Source: Perognathus longimembris pacificus (Eukaryota > Chordata > Mammalia > Rodentia > Heteromyidae). Taken from it: DNA of 64,000 bases. The notes below the pieces were generated by a model. It searched no databases. It was not told where the DNA came from and worked only from the letters and a program-made list of their open reading frames with translations. The stretch is taken from positions 41,405,562 to 41,469,561 of the forward strand of contig NC_063168.1 of NCBI RefSeq assembly GCF_023159225.1. The letters are read 5' to 3'. Position numbers and translations under genes: made by a program. Shown here piece after piece: positions 22,585 to 33,965 of the stretch (the first letter of the stretch is position 1; each line of letters opens with the position of its first letter).

Positions 22585-23679
22585 TTATTTTCTCTGTATA
22601 GTACATCTTTGAGTATTTTTTGTAAAGCTGGTTTGGTGGAGATATATTGTTTCAATTTTTTCCTTACTGTGGGAGACTTTTATTTGACCTTCGGCTATGA
22701 ATGAGAGTTTAGCTGGATACAGTATTCTTGGTTGACAGTTATTTTTATTTAGGGTTTGGTATACCTCATTCCAGGCTCTCCTTGCTTTCCTGGTCTCTGC
22801 TGAGAAGTCTGGGATAATTCTGATTGCTTTTCCTTTATTTGTGATTATTTTCTTCTCCCTAACAGCTTTAAGGATTCTTTTCTTGGACGCTACTGATCCT
22901 GTTTTGATCACAATGTGTTGGTGGGATGTCCTATTCTGGTCTGGTTGGTTTGGGGTTGTAAATGCTTCTTGTATCTGTATAGGCCTATCCCTCTGGATAT
23001 TTGGGAAGTTCTTGGCTAATATTCTGTTAAATAGGTTGCCTATTCCATTAACTTCTTTCTTTATGTTTTCCTCAATACCTATTAGCCTTAAATTGGGCTT
23101 CCTGGTTGTGTCTTGGAACTCCTGGATTGATCTGTTGTGTCAATTAGATTGGTTTTGTATTGTGTTTTTATCTTTCTCCATAGATTCTGGGGAATCTTCA
23201 GTTCCTGAGATTTGATCCTCTGCTTCATTTAGTCTGGACTGCAGGCTATCTACTTGATATCGACTCTCTTTTCTTTCTGACTGATCTTTCCTGATGATTT
23301 CCATGTCTTTGCAATTTTCTCTTAGGTCCTGCATGGACTTCTTTACTTCATTAGTTTGGTTTTGTGTGCTGTCTCTCAAATATTTTAGCTGAGTAGCTAT
23401 CTTTTCATTTGACTCTTGAAGTTCATTTATCTTTCTATTTGTCAAGGACATGAAATCGTCTATTACTTTATCCATGGATTGATGTATTGATTCAACCTTT
23501 TCATTTAACATTTTTATCAGTAAACTTTGTAGACATTCTGAGGGTTCTCTTCTATGTCTTGGATTGACTGCTTTGCTTCCTGATTGTTTGAGTGGGAGAT
23601 GAGACTTCTTTTCCATTTTTCTTGTGCTTATTCTGCCCATTTGGATTGAGAATGCCAATCCACAAGAACCAGTAAGCAC
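22585..23679 (-). pseudogene. L1 ORF1 pseudogene
   Basis: ORF1p is the RNA-binding, trimeric chaperone of L1. A 179-codon frame (23140-23679) holds the start (MGRISTRKM) and a heptad-rich coiled coil (SNEKIATQLKYLRDSTQNQ). It breaks at 23140. A second frame (22585-22911) holds the C-terminal part, with FSAETRKARRAWNEVYQTLN. The break and the frame shift make it a pseudogene. The upstream M in MLTGSCGLAF precedes the likely true start. Confidence 0.85.
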
Positions 23680-25532
23680 CGTTTAAGACTCAAAGCAGAC
23701 CTTACCAAGCACTGTTGTGTAAATCTTAGAAGTTCACAATTCTATACATATACCTTGTATACCTGTATATAAAATTAGATTTGGTGTTCCTAAAGAATAC
23801 AATTTCAATATAACAATCAATCCTGAACCCTGTATTCAATAATTACTTATTTATTGTTACAATCCTATGAGCAGTTTTTGTTCTTATATTAAGTTCTTTT
23901 TGGACTGGTGGGATTTCTCTATGAACCCCTTTGATTCACTCAGATTGAACAGGGGTACCCTCTATCCAACAACCAGTGGTCAATGGAGTCTGGAGGTCCC
24001 GGAAGTAAATCAGGAGGGTAAGTTAGAGGTAGTGAAGAGAATATAGTAAAATGTATTGGGGGGGGGGGGTGATGACTTTGGTTTAGTTTCAGTGAAGTGG
24101 AAATGTGGAGAAGAGTAGAATTGGTAGAAAGAACAAGGTTAAAATGATAGACAATGGAGAGTTAGCAGAAAAGAATGAAGGTGTTAGTCATAGGAAAGTA
24201 ATTTTAAAGAAAGATAATGTGAAGAGAGAAACAAAGAAAAAATACTGGAACAAAAGCACAAAACACAAAAAAAATTATCAAAAAAAAAAAACAGAAAAAA
24301 CCCGATAAAACAAACAAAGAAAAATGAAAACAAAAAACAAACAACATCTCAGAAATGAAAAATAGGAAATAAAAAAAGTTTAAAAAATGGAGTCTTTCTT
24401 GTTTGGGTGGGCTTTCTCCAGTCTCTAGTTTCCTTGCGATGGTCTGCAGTCTATTTTGCTGCTTGGCTGGTTTGACTTGCTTTCAGTTTGCAGGGGGTGG
24501 ATCTGTTCTGACCCTCCTCCCCTGTTAGTGAAATTCTGGGGCTCTGTGGTTCGCACAACTTGCAGGTAGGAATTAGGTGTTCTCTGTAGATGGGGGACGT
24601 GAACAGTCTTGGGAACTGTGGCTTCTCCTGTCTGCTGTAGGACCACTGCCTTTAATGCCTGGCTTTGAATAGGCTGTGGACTCAGCAGGGTGGGGCACCT
24701 CTGGCCTGCTTTACTTGGCTGAGAGTTGCTTGCCTGGGGGAGGTTCCTCCCTCCTGGGCGGGTTGGCTTCCTGGGTGGAGCTGGCTATGGAATTCAGCTC
24801 TGTTTCTGGCTGGGAATTGGGCTTCCTCTGTGATGGGACCATTTATCTGTCTCGGGAACTGTTTATTCTCCGGTCTGGTTATTCCGTGCCGCCGGTAGTT
24901 GCTTGCCGCTTTTGGTTTTTATTTAGAAATTCTGGTGGGCAGGGCGAGGCACCTCTGGCTGAGTTCACCTGAGTCTGTGAACCGAGGCCTGCAATGCGCC
25001 TCCCGCCTGGGCAGGGGTTGTTCTCCTGGGTGGAGCTGGCTCTCACTGGTCTGTCCCTCTTGACCTTTTCAAAGATGGTACCTTTGTCTTTGCTTTCCCC
25101 AGGCTCACTTTAGTTTCAGTCTGGTCTGACCTTATGGCAGTGTCAAAGATGGCGCTTTGCTCTGGCAGTGGAGGAAGGGCTAGCTTCCAGAAGTTGTACT
25201 GTGGGCGTGAGTGAGAATGTCTTTTGTGAGGTGCTCATGCTTTCTCTGTGATTTCAGCCCGGCTGTTCACAGTCTGCGGTCACCGCTGTGTGCTTTAGGT
25301 GCACGGAATGTCAGACTCTGTGCCAGCACTGGCACTGGTGTGGTGGCAGGGCACCACCCGGAGCTCAAATCTCTGTTTTCAGGCCAGCAAAGTCGATTTT
25401 TCCTTCCTGGCCAGAATGCCTGTACTGTTATAACTTACTTGGGCTGTCTTTCTAGAAGTAAAAGTTTCTCTGGAGTGGTAAAACTGGGATGTCAGAGGGA
25501 GCTTAGCTAGGGCTCTGCTGCTCCCATCTTCC
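23680..25532 (-). promoter_or_regulatory. L1 5' UTR / internal promoter region
   Basis: About 1.85 kb upstream of ORF1, aligned by eye with 57991-59915. The distal part (24380-25532) is GC-richer with CpGs. The 5' terminal AAGATGG resembles the YY1 site at L1 starts. A G10-12 tract at 24059 and A-rich sequence (24190-24390) occupy the proximal part. Transcriptional activity is inferred from family knowledge only. Confidence 0.65.
24676..24972 (+). other. Open frame antisense to the L1 5' UTR (ORF0-like candidate)
   Basis: A 98-codon frame on the strand opposite the L1. Its first half matches, in the same frame and from the same ATG, the frame at 59071-59295 in the full-length L1: MDSxGxGxSGL, then AES, LPGGGSSLL, WVEL, MEFSSV and GWE. 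Primate L1s carry an antisense ORF0 in their 5' UTR, but I see no sequence similarity to it. Shared ancestry of the two UTRs alone could explain the match. Confidence 0.35.
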
Positions 25533-25542
25533 GAGAACTTTT

Positions 25543-26890
25543 CTTATAAGCAAGAGTTAAAAGTGAATTTGAAAAAAAAACCAAAAAACAAAAGTGAATT
25601 TTCAAGAAGCTTCTAAGTGCATGGAGGCAACTAACCTCTTGTTATAAGAACTATTAAAAAGAAATCTAAACTTCAGATTACCTCTGGATCACTTACTGAG
25701 GAATAAAACGGGCAATCATTACAGTAAAAAGAGAACAAGTACTATAGAATAGCATAGTTGGGGTAGATTAGTTAGGGATAGACAGTGAGAAAGCTTTTCA
25801 GAGGAAGAGCCTTTGTAACGTGAATTCAGAAGGATATGAGTATATGAGAACCTGCAGGATGATGGTTCGGAACTGCATGTGGCTATGGCCCACTGAAGGG
25901 TATGGGTGTCTGGGAATGAGAGGGAGTGGTGTCCTTACAGTGCAGCGAGCCACGGGGGGCTGTCTGTGATAGGTGAAAAGGAAAGGCATAAGCAGGACAG
26001 TTTTGTCTTGGGATGTGGAAAGCAGTATAAAGTCACTTGGGAATGGTAAGAATGGCAGTAGTGGGCTCAGTTTTAAGGCCTTTTTTTCCTTTTTGAAAAA
26101 GTTAAACCTCTTTGGCCTTCTTTGTAAAGAATGCCTCCTTAAAAAATATTACTTAAAAATATTACTTGAAGAGGTTTTAGTAAAATGAGTAAAATTTTAT
26201 TAAAAATTAGTGCAAGTGTGGTATTGCTTCAAGCCCCTTTCTTTATATAGAATAAGAGAGGGCTGAACAAATTTCACAAAAATCTGCTTTAAGAAGAGTC
26301 AAAACAGATTTTATGGTCCTTTGTTCAATGTGTGTAAGTTTAAGATCATTGCTCTGCCAGACATCTCTTTGCATCTGAAGGGAGAGAGTAGAGGACTCAT
26401 TAATTTTAGCAAGATCCAGGAGGAACTTCCCCTTAGTGTTTTGGAACTACAAGATTTCATTAATACTCCTCAGTACCAAAGGTCAGCAATATATTTTCTG
26501 AAATATACAAGCACTCAGTGGGTGTTTCTTGCCTTGAGCTTCCCTTTTGCACAGTGCCTCTTCAGTGTCTGTCTTGGTTAAGTGACTTCAACTTCATTTG
26601 ATCTTTAACAATGGCTCTAGGTCAACCTGTATCATATGGCAGGTGGGACTAAATTCACACACACATGCACACACACGCACACTCACACGAGTGTTTTCAC
26701 ATATCAATCTACTTTTTATCCAATTATTTTAAACCAAAGAAATTTTATCCATTCTTGCAGCTTACCATTCTTTCCATCTAGGACTCCACTAACTTTCACT
26801 AACACTCTCTTTCCAGGCACCCTTCAGAGAAATAGTTTTATTCCCATAATTATTCTGAACTAGAAGAGAAAGATAGGGTACATTCAAGGA
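25543..26890. other. Unannotated sequence with a short (CA)n
   Basis: No gene is supported. A CA-rich patch is at 26656-26690. Short open frames (25798-26863) lack features. Confidence 0.4.
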
Positions 26891-26909
26891 GAGGAAGAGA
26901 AGAGAAAGG

Positions 26910-27120
26910 GGGCTGGGGATATAGCCTAGTGGCAAGAGTGCCTGCCTCGGATACACGAGGCCCTAGGTTCGATTCCCCAGCACCACATATACAGAAAACG
27001 GCCAGAAGCGGCGCTGTGGCTCAAGTGGCAGAGTGCTAGCCTTGAGCGGGAAGAAGCCAGGGACAGTGCTCAGGCCCTGAGTCCAAGGCCCAGGACTGGC
27101 CAAAAAAAAAAAAAAAAAAA
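26910..27120 (+). mobile_element. IDL-Geo dimeric SINE, near-consensus
   Basis: The best-preserved copy: CpGs survive in the left monomer (GGATACACGAGG, GGTTCGATTCC) and in the Geo part (GAAGCGGCGCTGTGGC, CTTGAGCGGGAAG). The poly-A is about 20 nt. The perfect duplication AGAAGAGAAAGG is at 26898-26909 and 27121-27132. It is likely the youngest insertion in the window. Confidence 0.95.
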
Positions 27121-27132
27121 AGAAGAGAAAGG

Positions 27133-27685
27133 ACACTCTGGGTGTGTATTCTTGTGACCGGAATTTTCTTTGCTTTTATTCCTGAAGTTTATGTTCATGG
27201 CAGAAGGATAGATTTTGATCCCTTCCTGTATTCTACACATCAGTGAAAGTGACAAAAAATGTCAAAATGCTACCAAATAGATATAAAAATGTGTAGCCAG
27301 TCATAAAGAAAAATTCTCTAAGTTTTTACTTCAAAACCAAATCTAAGTAAATAATAATAATTGTGGAGACATAGCCTGATGGAAAATACTATTTGTATGA
27401 CATAGGAAATAAGGTCCGGTGATGTTTAAGTATCAATTAGTTGGGTAAGTTTTTGTTTTGTTTATTTTTTCAATGCTAGCTCAGGGCTTTGAGTCTGATA
27501 GAAAAGTGCTCTGACACTTCAGACCTCCAACCTATTATTTTGCAATGCTTGCAATTTTGATGAAATATGGAAAAATATCCCACACTAGAAAACAGATTCA
27601 AGCTCTTTATAACCAGATTTTTTGGTAGTGAATGGGCATTCCTAATTTATTTACAAGTGAATATGAAAAAAATATTCGTAGACAT
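27133..27685. other. Unannotated sequence with a possible ID scrap
   Basis: No gene is seen. About 27466-27532 (GCTAGCTCAGGGCTTTGAGTC, AAAAGTGCTCTGACACTTC) may be a decayed minus-strand SINE. Confidence 0.3.
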
Positions 27686-27687
27686 GT

Positions 27688-28080
27688 ATCAATATTCTGT
27701 GGCTGCGATAGCAAATTGCCACCAAGTTGGAAGCTTAGAAAAACACAAATTTATTGTTTCATAGTTCTATAATTCAACAATCCAAAATGGATCTTTTTGG
27801 GCAAAAGCCAGCTTATTGATAGAGCTGTGTAATCCGAGGAATAATTTATTTCTTTGTCTTTTTCAGTTGATCACAGTCCTTAAATCACATTCTCATTGTT
27901 CCTTTTTTAAGGTCAGCAATAGCTAGTAATTTAGCTCAGTTCCCAGTACTCTGATCTTTCTTTTTACTTGCTTCTTTTACATTTAAAGGCCCCTATAATT
28001 ACATCAGACACACCCAAATAATCCTGGACAAAACTCCGTACATTAAAGACAACTGATATGCAACTTTAATTGTAGTAAGA
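27688..28080 (+). mobile_element. MLT1-like MaLR LTR
   Basis: ATTCTGTGGCTGCGATAGC, AAATTGCCACCAAGTTGG, CACAAATTTATTGTTTCATA, CAATCCAAAATGGATC, ACATTTAAAGGCCCCTATAA, TACATCAGACACACCCAAAT and AATCCTGGACAAAACTCC follow an MLT1-type LTR order. It is old, with internal losses and no coding content. Confidence 0.65.
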
Positions 28081-28919
28081 TCTTTAGTTTTCCTTTCCTA
28101 AGTAATGTAGCACAGGTTTGAGGTTAAGAAATAGGCATCCACCGAGTGCCATTGGTCTAAGTTTCCAAGCAAAATTAGGAGTAGAATAAAATAGAAGACT
28201 ACCTTGGAATGAATGTTAGTTCCTAAAACTGACCAGTTCCTACTCAGAATTACTCCATATAGGAGAAAATATCTAGGCCTTTACTATTAGCAAGAATTTC
28301 TTCCTCTGAAACATTATTTTTATTGCTTTAGTATTTATTGAACCTTATTGTGCATCAAGTGAACCCAAGTAAATCAGCCAATGAGCATGTCTAGAGCAAA
28401 TTTTCACATCTACACTTTTACAGAAATGTCCACAGCTACCTTCACAGCTGAATTTCCCCTTTTGAGCTTTTTAGCACAATGAACTTACTTCCTCAGATTA
28501 TATATAAGCTCTAAACAAATATCCCCAAGTAACAAGGAGATGGCATAGCCTGCTCTGGTAGTTGCTCAAAATTTATAATAATGAAGTAGTTATAGATTTG
28601 TAATTATAAGATTTTGAAATTCCAAACATTTCTGCCATTGAAATTGTCTCAGTAGAAGATCCCTGTGTAATCTTTTGAAATGGTCATATAGAAATCCTCC
28701 AGTTAATTGTGTTATAAGAAATTACGTGTTTTAGTCCTCTCTTGAGAAATTGTTTTTATTTTGGAGAGAACTTGGAGAAAGTTTTGTGCCTGGAGAGCTC
28801 TGGTAAAAGTTAAAAGGAAGCTTCATTTAGGAATAGTGTCTGGGTTATAAGAGGCATTGCATGTGTGGTTTTAGAAACTTTGATCTGTGCCCTGTCCTCA
28901 CATTGTCATAATGAGTGCC
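28081..28919. other. Unannotated sequence
   Basis: About 840 bp of AT-rich sequence with no recognised repeat or gene. Confidence 0.4.
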
Positions 28920-28933
28920 CAGGTCAAAGTCTT

Positions 28934-29596
28934 TTCTTTTTAATACTTATTTATTGTCAAAGTGATGTACAGAGAGGTTACAGTTTCATAAGTTAGGCCT
29001 TGGGTACATTTCTTGTACTGTTTGTTAGCTCCTCCCGCATCCTCCCCTCCCCGTTCCGCTTTCCCTCTCCCCCCATTAGTTGTTCAGTTGGTTTACACTA
29101 AATGGTTTTGCAAGTATTGCTTTTGGAGTCCTTTGTCTTTTTATCCTTTGTCTCTCGATTTTGATATTCCATTTCACTTCCCTAGTTCTAATACCAGTAT
29201 ATACAGTATCCAGTGTCCTCAGATGAGATAAAATGATAGTGTGGGTACAACTACAGGAAGGGCATGTTACAAGAGGATCATCAACAATAGAAGCTACAGT
29301 TTCACATGGCATGTTGAAAGTAATTACAGCAGTGATATAACACTCATTTGCATAACATGGAGTTCATTTCATTTAGCATCATCTTATGCGTTCATAGGGG
29401 CATAGCTATTAGGCTCTTGTGATCCTCTGCTGTGACTAGTCTAAACCTGTGCAAATTATTCTTTATGAAGGAAACCATAGAGTCCATGTTTCTTTGGGTC
29501 TGGGTCACTTCACTTAGTATAATTTTTTCCAAGTTATTCCATTTCCTTATGAATGGGGCAATGTCATTCTTTCTGATAGAGGCATAAAATTCCATT
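28934..29596 (-). mobile_element. 5'-truncated L1 (663 bp)
   Basis: Minus-strand L1 3' UTR plus the last part of ORF2 (29392-29595, MEFYASIRKNDIAPFIRKW). The perfect 14-bp duplication CAGGTCAAAGTCTT is at 28920-28933 and 29597-29610. Its 3' UTR matches the copies at 21371, 48373 and 61252, so it belongs to the younger L1 lineage. The 5' truncation point falls in ORF2. Confidence 0.95.
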
Positions 29597-29610
29597 CAGG
29601 TCAAAGTCTT

Positions 29611-29840
29611 GAGTCACTTTTCAGTGTTTTCTATATCTGCAATCGCAGAAGGCCTTTGTAGAAAGTACCTGTGGAGAAGTGGTCAATTGTCTACACTGCT
29701 TGCAAGTGATTGGAAGTACGTCCCAGAAGGAAGCCTTGGGAGCTTTGGATGTAATTGGGTTAGACTCAAACGTTTTACTTTTATGATCGATATTTAAAAC
29801 AATCCAGCCTTTTCTTTGAAAAAGGAGCCCATTTTAAGTA
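29611..29840. other. Unannotated sequence
   Basis: Nothing recognisable between the L1 at 28934 and the SINE at 29858. Confidence 0.35.
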
Positions 29841-29857
29841 TCATGAGTTATTATCTA

Positions 29858-30067
29858 CTTTTTTTTTTTTTTTGGCCAGTCCTAGACAGTGAACTCTGGG
29901 CCTGAGCACTGTCCCTGGCTTCTTTTTTGCTCAAGGCTAGCACTCTGCCACTTGAACCACAGCGCAACTTCTGGCCATTTTCTGTATATGTGGTGCTGAG
30001 GAATCGAACCCAGGGCCTCATGTATACGAGGCAAGCACTCTTGACACTAGGTCACATCGCCAGCCCC
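29858..30067 (-). mobile_element. IDL-Geo dimeric SINE
   Basis: Minus-strand left and right monomers with a poly-T at the low coordinate. The 17-bp duplication TCATGAGTTATTATCTA is perfect at 29841-29857 and 30068-30084. The B box is GGTTCGATTCC and intact, so the copy is fairly young. Confidence 0.95.
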
Positions 30068-30084
30068 TCATGAGTTATTATCTA

Positions 30085-30445
30085 AAGGCACATGACAAAG
30101 CAAACTAGCATAGCTACTATTTTGTCTCATCACTTATCAAAGAATGTTATGAGAGGGGCAATGTATACACCGTCTATCTCTTTCCCAGTAACCACCCATT
30201 AATAGAATTATTAATAAAATGACTGGATGACAAAGACTTTTCAAGGACAATCCAACAGGCATTTTGAATCATTTTTGTGATTAGTACTTGAAAAGTATTA
30301 AATGACTTAGCAGCACATTAATTTGTTTTTAACACTAAAAATGAATCAGACATGAGATGTAATAAGAAAATTTTCTGCACATAATTTTATTACACTTGGA
30401 AATGAGTAATAGTTATTTCAATAAAAATAATAATAACTGTCATTA
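30085..30445. other. Unannotated sequence
   Basis: AT-rich and unique, with no gene seen. Confidence 0.35.
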
Positions 30446-30447
30446 TT

Positions 30448-30695
30448 ATTTTTCCAGGTTCTGGGGTTTGAACTCAAGACCTGGGCACTATCCTTTAGCT
30501 TGTTAGTTCAAAGATAGTGCTCTATCACTTGAATCACAGTTCAATTTATGGCTTAATTTTGGTAGCTAATTGGTAATAAGACCCTCACAGATTTTCCTGC
30601 CTAGTTTGGCTTTGAGCCTTAATGTTTAGATGTTAGTTAGTTTCCTGAGTAGCTAAGACTATAGGTGTGAGATCTTGACATGTGGCTATTTTAAT
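30448..30695 (-). mobile_element. Composite 7SL/B1-headed SINE with Geo tail
   Basis: Minus-strand head with TCACACCTATAGTCTTAGC and TACTCAGGAAACT, the linker at ATTACCAATTAGC, then a Geo monomer containing CTGTGATTCAAGTGATAGAG and GAGTTCAAACCCCAGAACC. It is moderately diverged. Confidence 0.75.
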
Positions 30696-31559
30696 GTTTT
30701 TTTAATCATAAGCGTACACACCTTATGACTGGTGAGTTGGTAAGCTTTCAAATCTCGGTCTTTCACAGAGTTTGGAATTTAAGTGAATTAAGATTTAAGT
30801 GAATTATCCCTCATCACAGATAATTTTTTTTGGATATTCCAGGCTCCCTGTTGTCAGTGCTGTACTCTTGTGAAACATTCTGCAAAATGAAGCTGCGTCT
30901 AAATTGTTTTTCTTCTCATCTAGAGTCTTAGAGTGCCTGGAACTTCAGAAAATTATTTATCTTATATTTTGACAGCATGTTCCTGCCATTCTTATGATTT
31001 ATTATGAAATGGAAAAAAAATTGCCAACCAAGCATGTCCAAGCCACCTCTTAGTATGCATTCTGTTTGCTCTTTGGAACATTGCTCCTAGTATACATGTG
31101 CATGCACGATTTCTATTGTAGCAATAAAAATAAGGCAACTTGATTCTTTTACCTGTTAAAGGCCTGTAAATTTTGAGGGTTTGGGGTAATTCAAATGCTC
31201 CCCTGGATATTTAAATTGCAAGCATGCTTTGTATTAGAGGGTTTTTGGTTGTTATTGAGGAAATAAACAAAAAATAAGGAATGGCTCTTTATTAATGCTT
31301 TTTGTTTACCATCTCTCATGGGTCTCAGATGAATCTCACATCTATCTTCAGAATTGTAGTATATCTTGGTTACTGGAGAGAATGTTTCCATTGAAATGTT
31401 TAGAAGAATAGCACTAGTATTATGGTGTCACCAGGGTGCCATTATACATGTCATGCTAGGGGAGGAGTTTTCCATTACTATTTTAAACAATTTTACTTTA
31501 TTAATTATTCTTTCTGGCAATGTAATCCCTTTGATTAAGGACATATCTTAGAAATAATA
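30696..31559. other. Unannotated sequence
   Basis: No gene or repeat that I can support. Short overlapping open frames at 31191-31551 are on opposite strands and lack features. Confidence 0.35.
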
Positions 31560-32020
31560 TCCTAAATAAGAACAATATGAATATTAAAAATTTATTTTCA
31601 ATAAGTGCGCTCTTCTGACTTCTTATGTCAGCTATCAATTATAAAAGTATGAACATTTGGGGGTATATTTACAGGTCGTGCTTCAGAAGATTTGGAAAGT
31701 TTAAGAGGTTTTGTGTAAAGGGAAAGAACCAAACTTGCAATCATAATGGCTTCATTTTATGCTCAGACATAGTGATTCAGTATATGCTGTTGCTTTGCTT
31801 TTAGTGTTTTAGTGCTGTGCAGCCGAGTGTATTATGTATTAGCACTTCAGCAGGGAAATTTAAAGAGTGTTATTCTATTTATTTTAAGTGTCATATAATT
31901 ATGAATTGATTTACTGGCCATTGTAATGCTACCAATGATAATTAATTTATTTGCATAATATGTGGTTTCATAGAAGTTCAATTATAATAAAGCATTTGCT
32001 AAATGTACCATGAAAATAGT
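31560..32020. promoter_or_regulatory. Candidate conserved noncoding element
   Basis: Repeat-free AT-rich block with dense homeodomain-type cores (ATAATTATGAATTGATTTAC at about 31896, GATAATTAATTTA at 31937) and an exact octamer ATTTGCAT at 31949-31956. The composition is like that of developmental enhancers. The sequence alone cannot show conservation. Confidence 0.3.
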
Positions 32021-32790
32021 GTTTCCAGAGAGAGTAAGTGTCTGAGGCTGGAATCCCGTTAGTTTGTCAGTGTGTGGTCCTCATCAACAGGAGAATATTT
32101 CCTTAGTCCCATAGTTCATCTGTATACACATTTTCTTAATGGTAATATATGATATCCAGGGCTAAAAATACACTAGGATATAGGCTAAAAATAAAAGGGT
32201 ATTAATAGAAAAAAATTAAAGGAGAAGTTCATTTGGTTAATAAAAATTCTTGATCAAAACTGTGATAGAGATACACAATTACTTACCATTAGATCTGATG
32301 AATGAGTTCAAAGGTCCAATCCTAGAATTTGTACAGGTGTCAGCTTTCCATGGCTCTTTAGAATCCTCCATCAAATAGGAAATGGAAGAAGAGAGAGTGG
32401 AGAATAATTTGAATCCTCATCTTTGGGGGAACTATGAGACTAGAACTAGAACAGTAGAAAAGGGTTCTTTGTTCCCAGACAGTAAATCTAACCAGATTGC
32501 ACAAACAGCCCAACTGTCTTGGCATAACATGTTCTGTAAAGTATTCCACCCCAACAAAGATGCTATACAAACAGATTTGAAAATAAATAATTGCCAGGAG
32601 GAAAATATCTCACTGCTGAAATATGATGCCTCTTGTATATTTAGCAGAGCATTCCATTTTACCCTGCTTCTTTCCAGGAGACAGGAGACTGTAGAATGAA
32701 TGCATCCCTTGGCTTCACTCACAAACTCGTGTGTTTTCTATATTGCCTCTACATTCATAAGCCCTCTAAGGAAACTACCTGATGTAATGG
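32021..32790. other. Unannotated sequence
   Basis: A 105-codon plus frame (32382-32699) and a 96-codon minus frame overlap each other. Neither has a recognisable domain, and I see no gene. Confidence 0.35.
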
Positions 32791-32799
32791 TATAGTTTT

Positions 32800-33500
32800 T
32801 AATTTTATTGTTGATTTGTTGTAATCAGTGCTCCTTATGGGCAAAGATCTTTTAGGTACATGTTTAAATTATTGTATATTGTTTTAATTTTGTTTCATCT
32901 CAAAATATATTTCAGTTTTCCTGATTTTCTCTGCTTCATTGGTTATTGAAATATGTTGTTTAATTTCCACATATGTTTAAGTGGTCCATATTTCTCTTTG
33001 ACATCAATTTTTCATCTACTTTGATGTTTATTAGAGATAATATGCTTTGTATGATTTAAATCATTTTAACTTTATGTAGAATTCTATCATTGAATAATAC
33101 CTGGTCTATTTTGAACAGTTGTCCATAGACATATTTTTACAAGGTATTAGGTACATAGCAATTAAATATAGTTGCTCTGTACTGATATTTTAGACATTTA
33201 TCTTCTGGTTAGTTCTATATACTTTTAAGTATGGGATAACATTTTCAATTATTATTGGTGGATTATCTTTTCTCTATATAGTTATAGCAGATATTTCTGC
33301 ATGTATTTGGCAATTCTGTTGTGAGGGTTACATATGTTTTTATTTGATATGTCTTCTTGAGGGATTGGAACTTTTATTACTAGGAAATTTCTCTTATTTT
33401 CTCAAATAGTATTTTTGTTTGATCATATATTTTGTCAGGAAATACTATGTATCATGTATAGTGCAGGCCCTTGTTTAATGTTTTGTTATGATTTCCATTT
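32800..33500 (-). mobile_element. Ancient L1 ORF2 (endonuclease region) fragment
   Basis: On the plus strand GTTGTTTAATTTCCACATAT, ATAATACCTGGTCTATTTTG, GTATGGGATAACATTTTCAATTATTA and TATTTGATATGTCTTCTTGAG follow the antisense of the L1 EN region, in the same order as 55800-56280 of the full-length copy. It is strongly diverged, with no open frame. Confidence 0.65.
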
Positions 33501-33502
33501 TT

Positions 33503-33586
33503 TATGCTTATGTTTGCTTGTGTGTGCATATGTGTGTATGTGCGTGTGCACAAATGTGTTTGCATGCATGCATGTGTGTGTCTCTG
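33503..33586. repeat. Imperfect (TG)n / TGCA-rich repeat
   Basis: A TGTGTG/GCATGCATG tract runs directly into the 3' end of the minus-strand SINE at 33587. Confidence 0.8.
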
Positions 33587-33812
33587 CTGGTCCTGGGGCT
33601 TGAACTTATGGCCTGGCCACTGTCCCTGAACTTTTCTGCTCAAGGCTAGCACTTGACCACTTGAGCCACAGCTCTACTTTTGGCATTTTAATGGTTAAGT
33701 GGAGATAAGAATCTCACAAACTTTCCTGCTCAGGCTGGCTTTGAACCACTATCCTCAGACCACAGCTTTCTGAGTAACTGGTATTACAGAGCTATATACC
33801 ACCTCCTGGCTG
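33587..33812 (-). mobile_element. Composite 7SL/B1-headed SINE with Geo tail
   Basis: On the minus strand: GTAATACCAGTTACTCAG, GGTTCAAAGCCAGCCTGAGC, TTATCTCCACTTAACCATTA, then GAGCTGTGGCTCAAGTGGTC and AAGTTCAAGCCCCAGGACC. One of the clearest composite copies. Its 3' end meets a TG-rich microsatellite rather than poly-A. Confidence 0.85.
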
Positions 33813-33845
33813 TCTGCCTTTTGATTGAAGTATCTTTTTATTAAA

Positions 33846-33965
33846 GTATCTTATTTTTTATTTATTTTTTATTGTCAAGGTGATGTACAGAGAGGTTACA
33901 GTTACATATGTAAGGTAGTGAGTGCATTTCTTGTCAAACTTGTTACCTCCTCCCTCATTTTGCTA
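33846..33965 (-). mobile_element. L1 3' UTR fragment
   Basis: TTTTTATTGTCAAGGTGATG, ACAGAGAGGTTACAGTTACA, TTACCTCCTCCCTCATTTTG: the terminal 3' UTR of an antisense L1, truncated after about 120 bp. Confidence 0.8.

Larger units (their letters stand above)
21371..25532 (-). mobile_element. L1 with intact 5' end and about 3.15-kb internal deletion
   Basis: Reading the minus strand from 25532: a 5' end GGAAGATGGGAGCAGCAGAG, a GC-richer 5' UTR to about 23680, ORF1 to about 22590, then a junction at 22515-22522, the ORF2 C-terminal part and the 3' UTR. Compared with the full-length copy at 48373-59915, the span equivalent to 49636-56803 (excluding later insertions) is missing, which removes EN, RT and most of ORF2. 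The probable target duplication is GAGAACTTTT (21358-21367; 25533-25542). It could not encode ORF2p. Confidence 0.88.

Noticed and set aside
32382..32722. Overlapping 105- and 96-codon frames on both strands
   Set aside because: They overlap on opposite strands and show no known motif; most likely chance.
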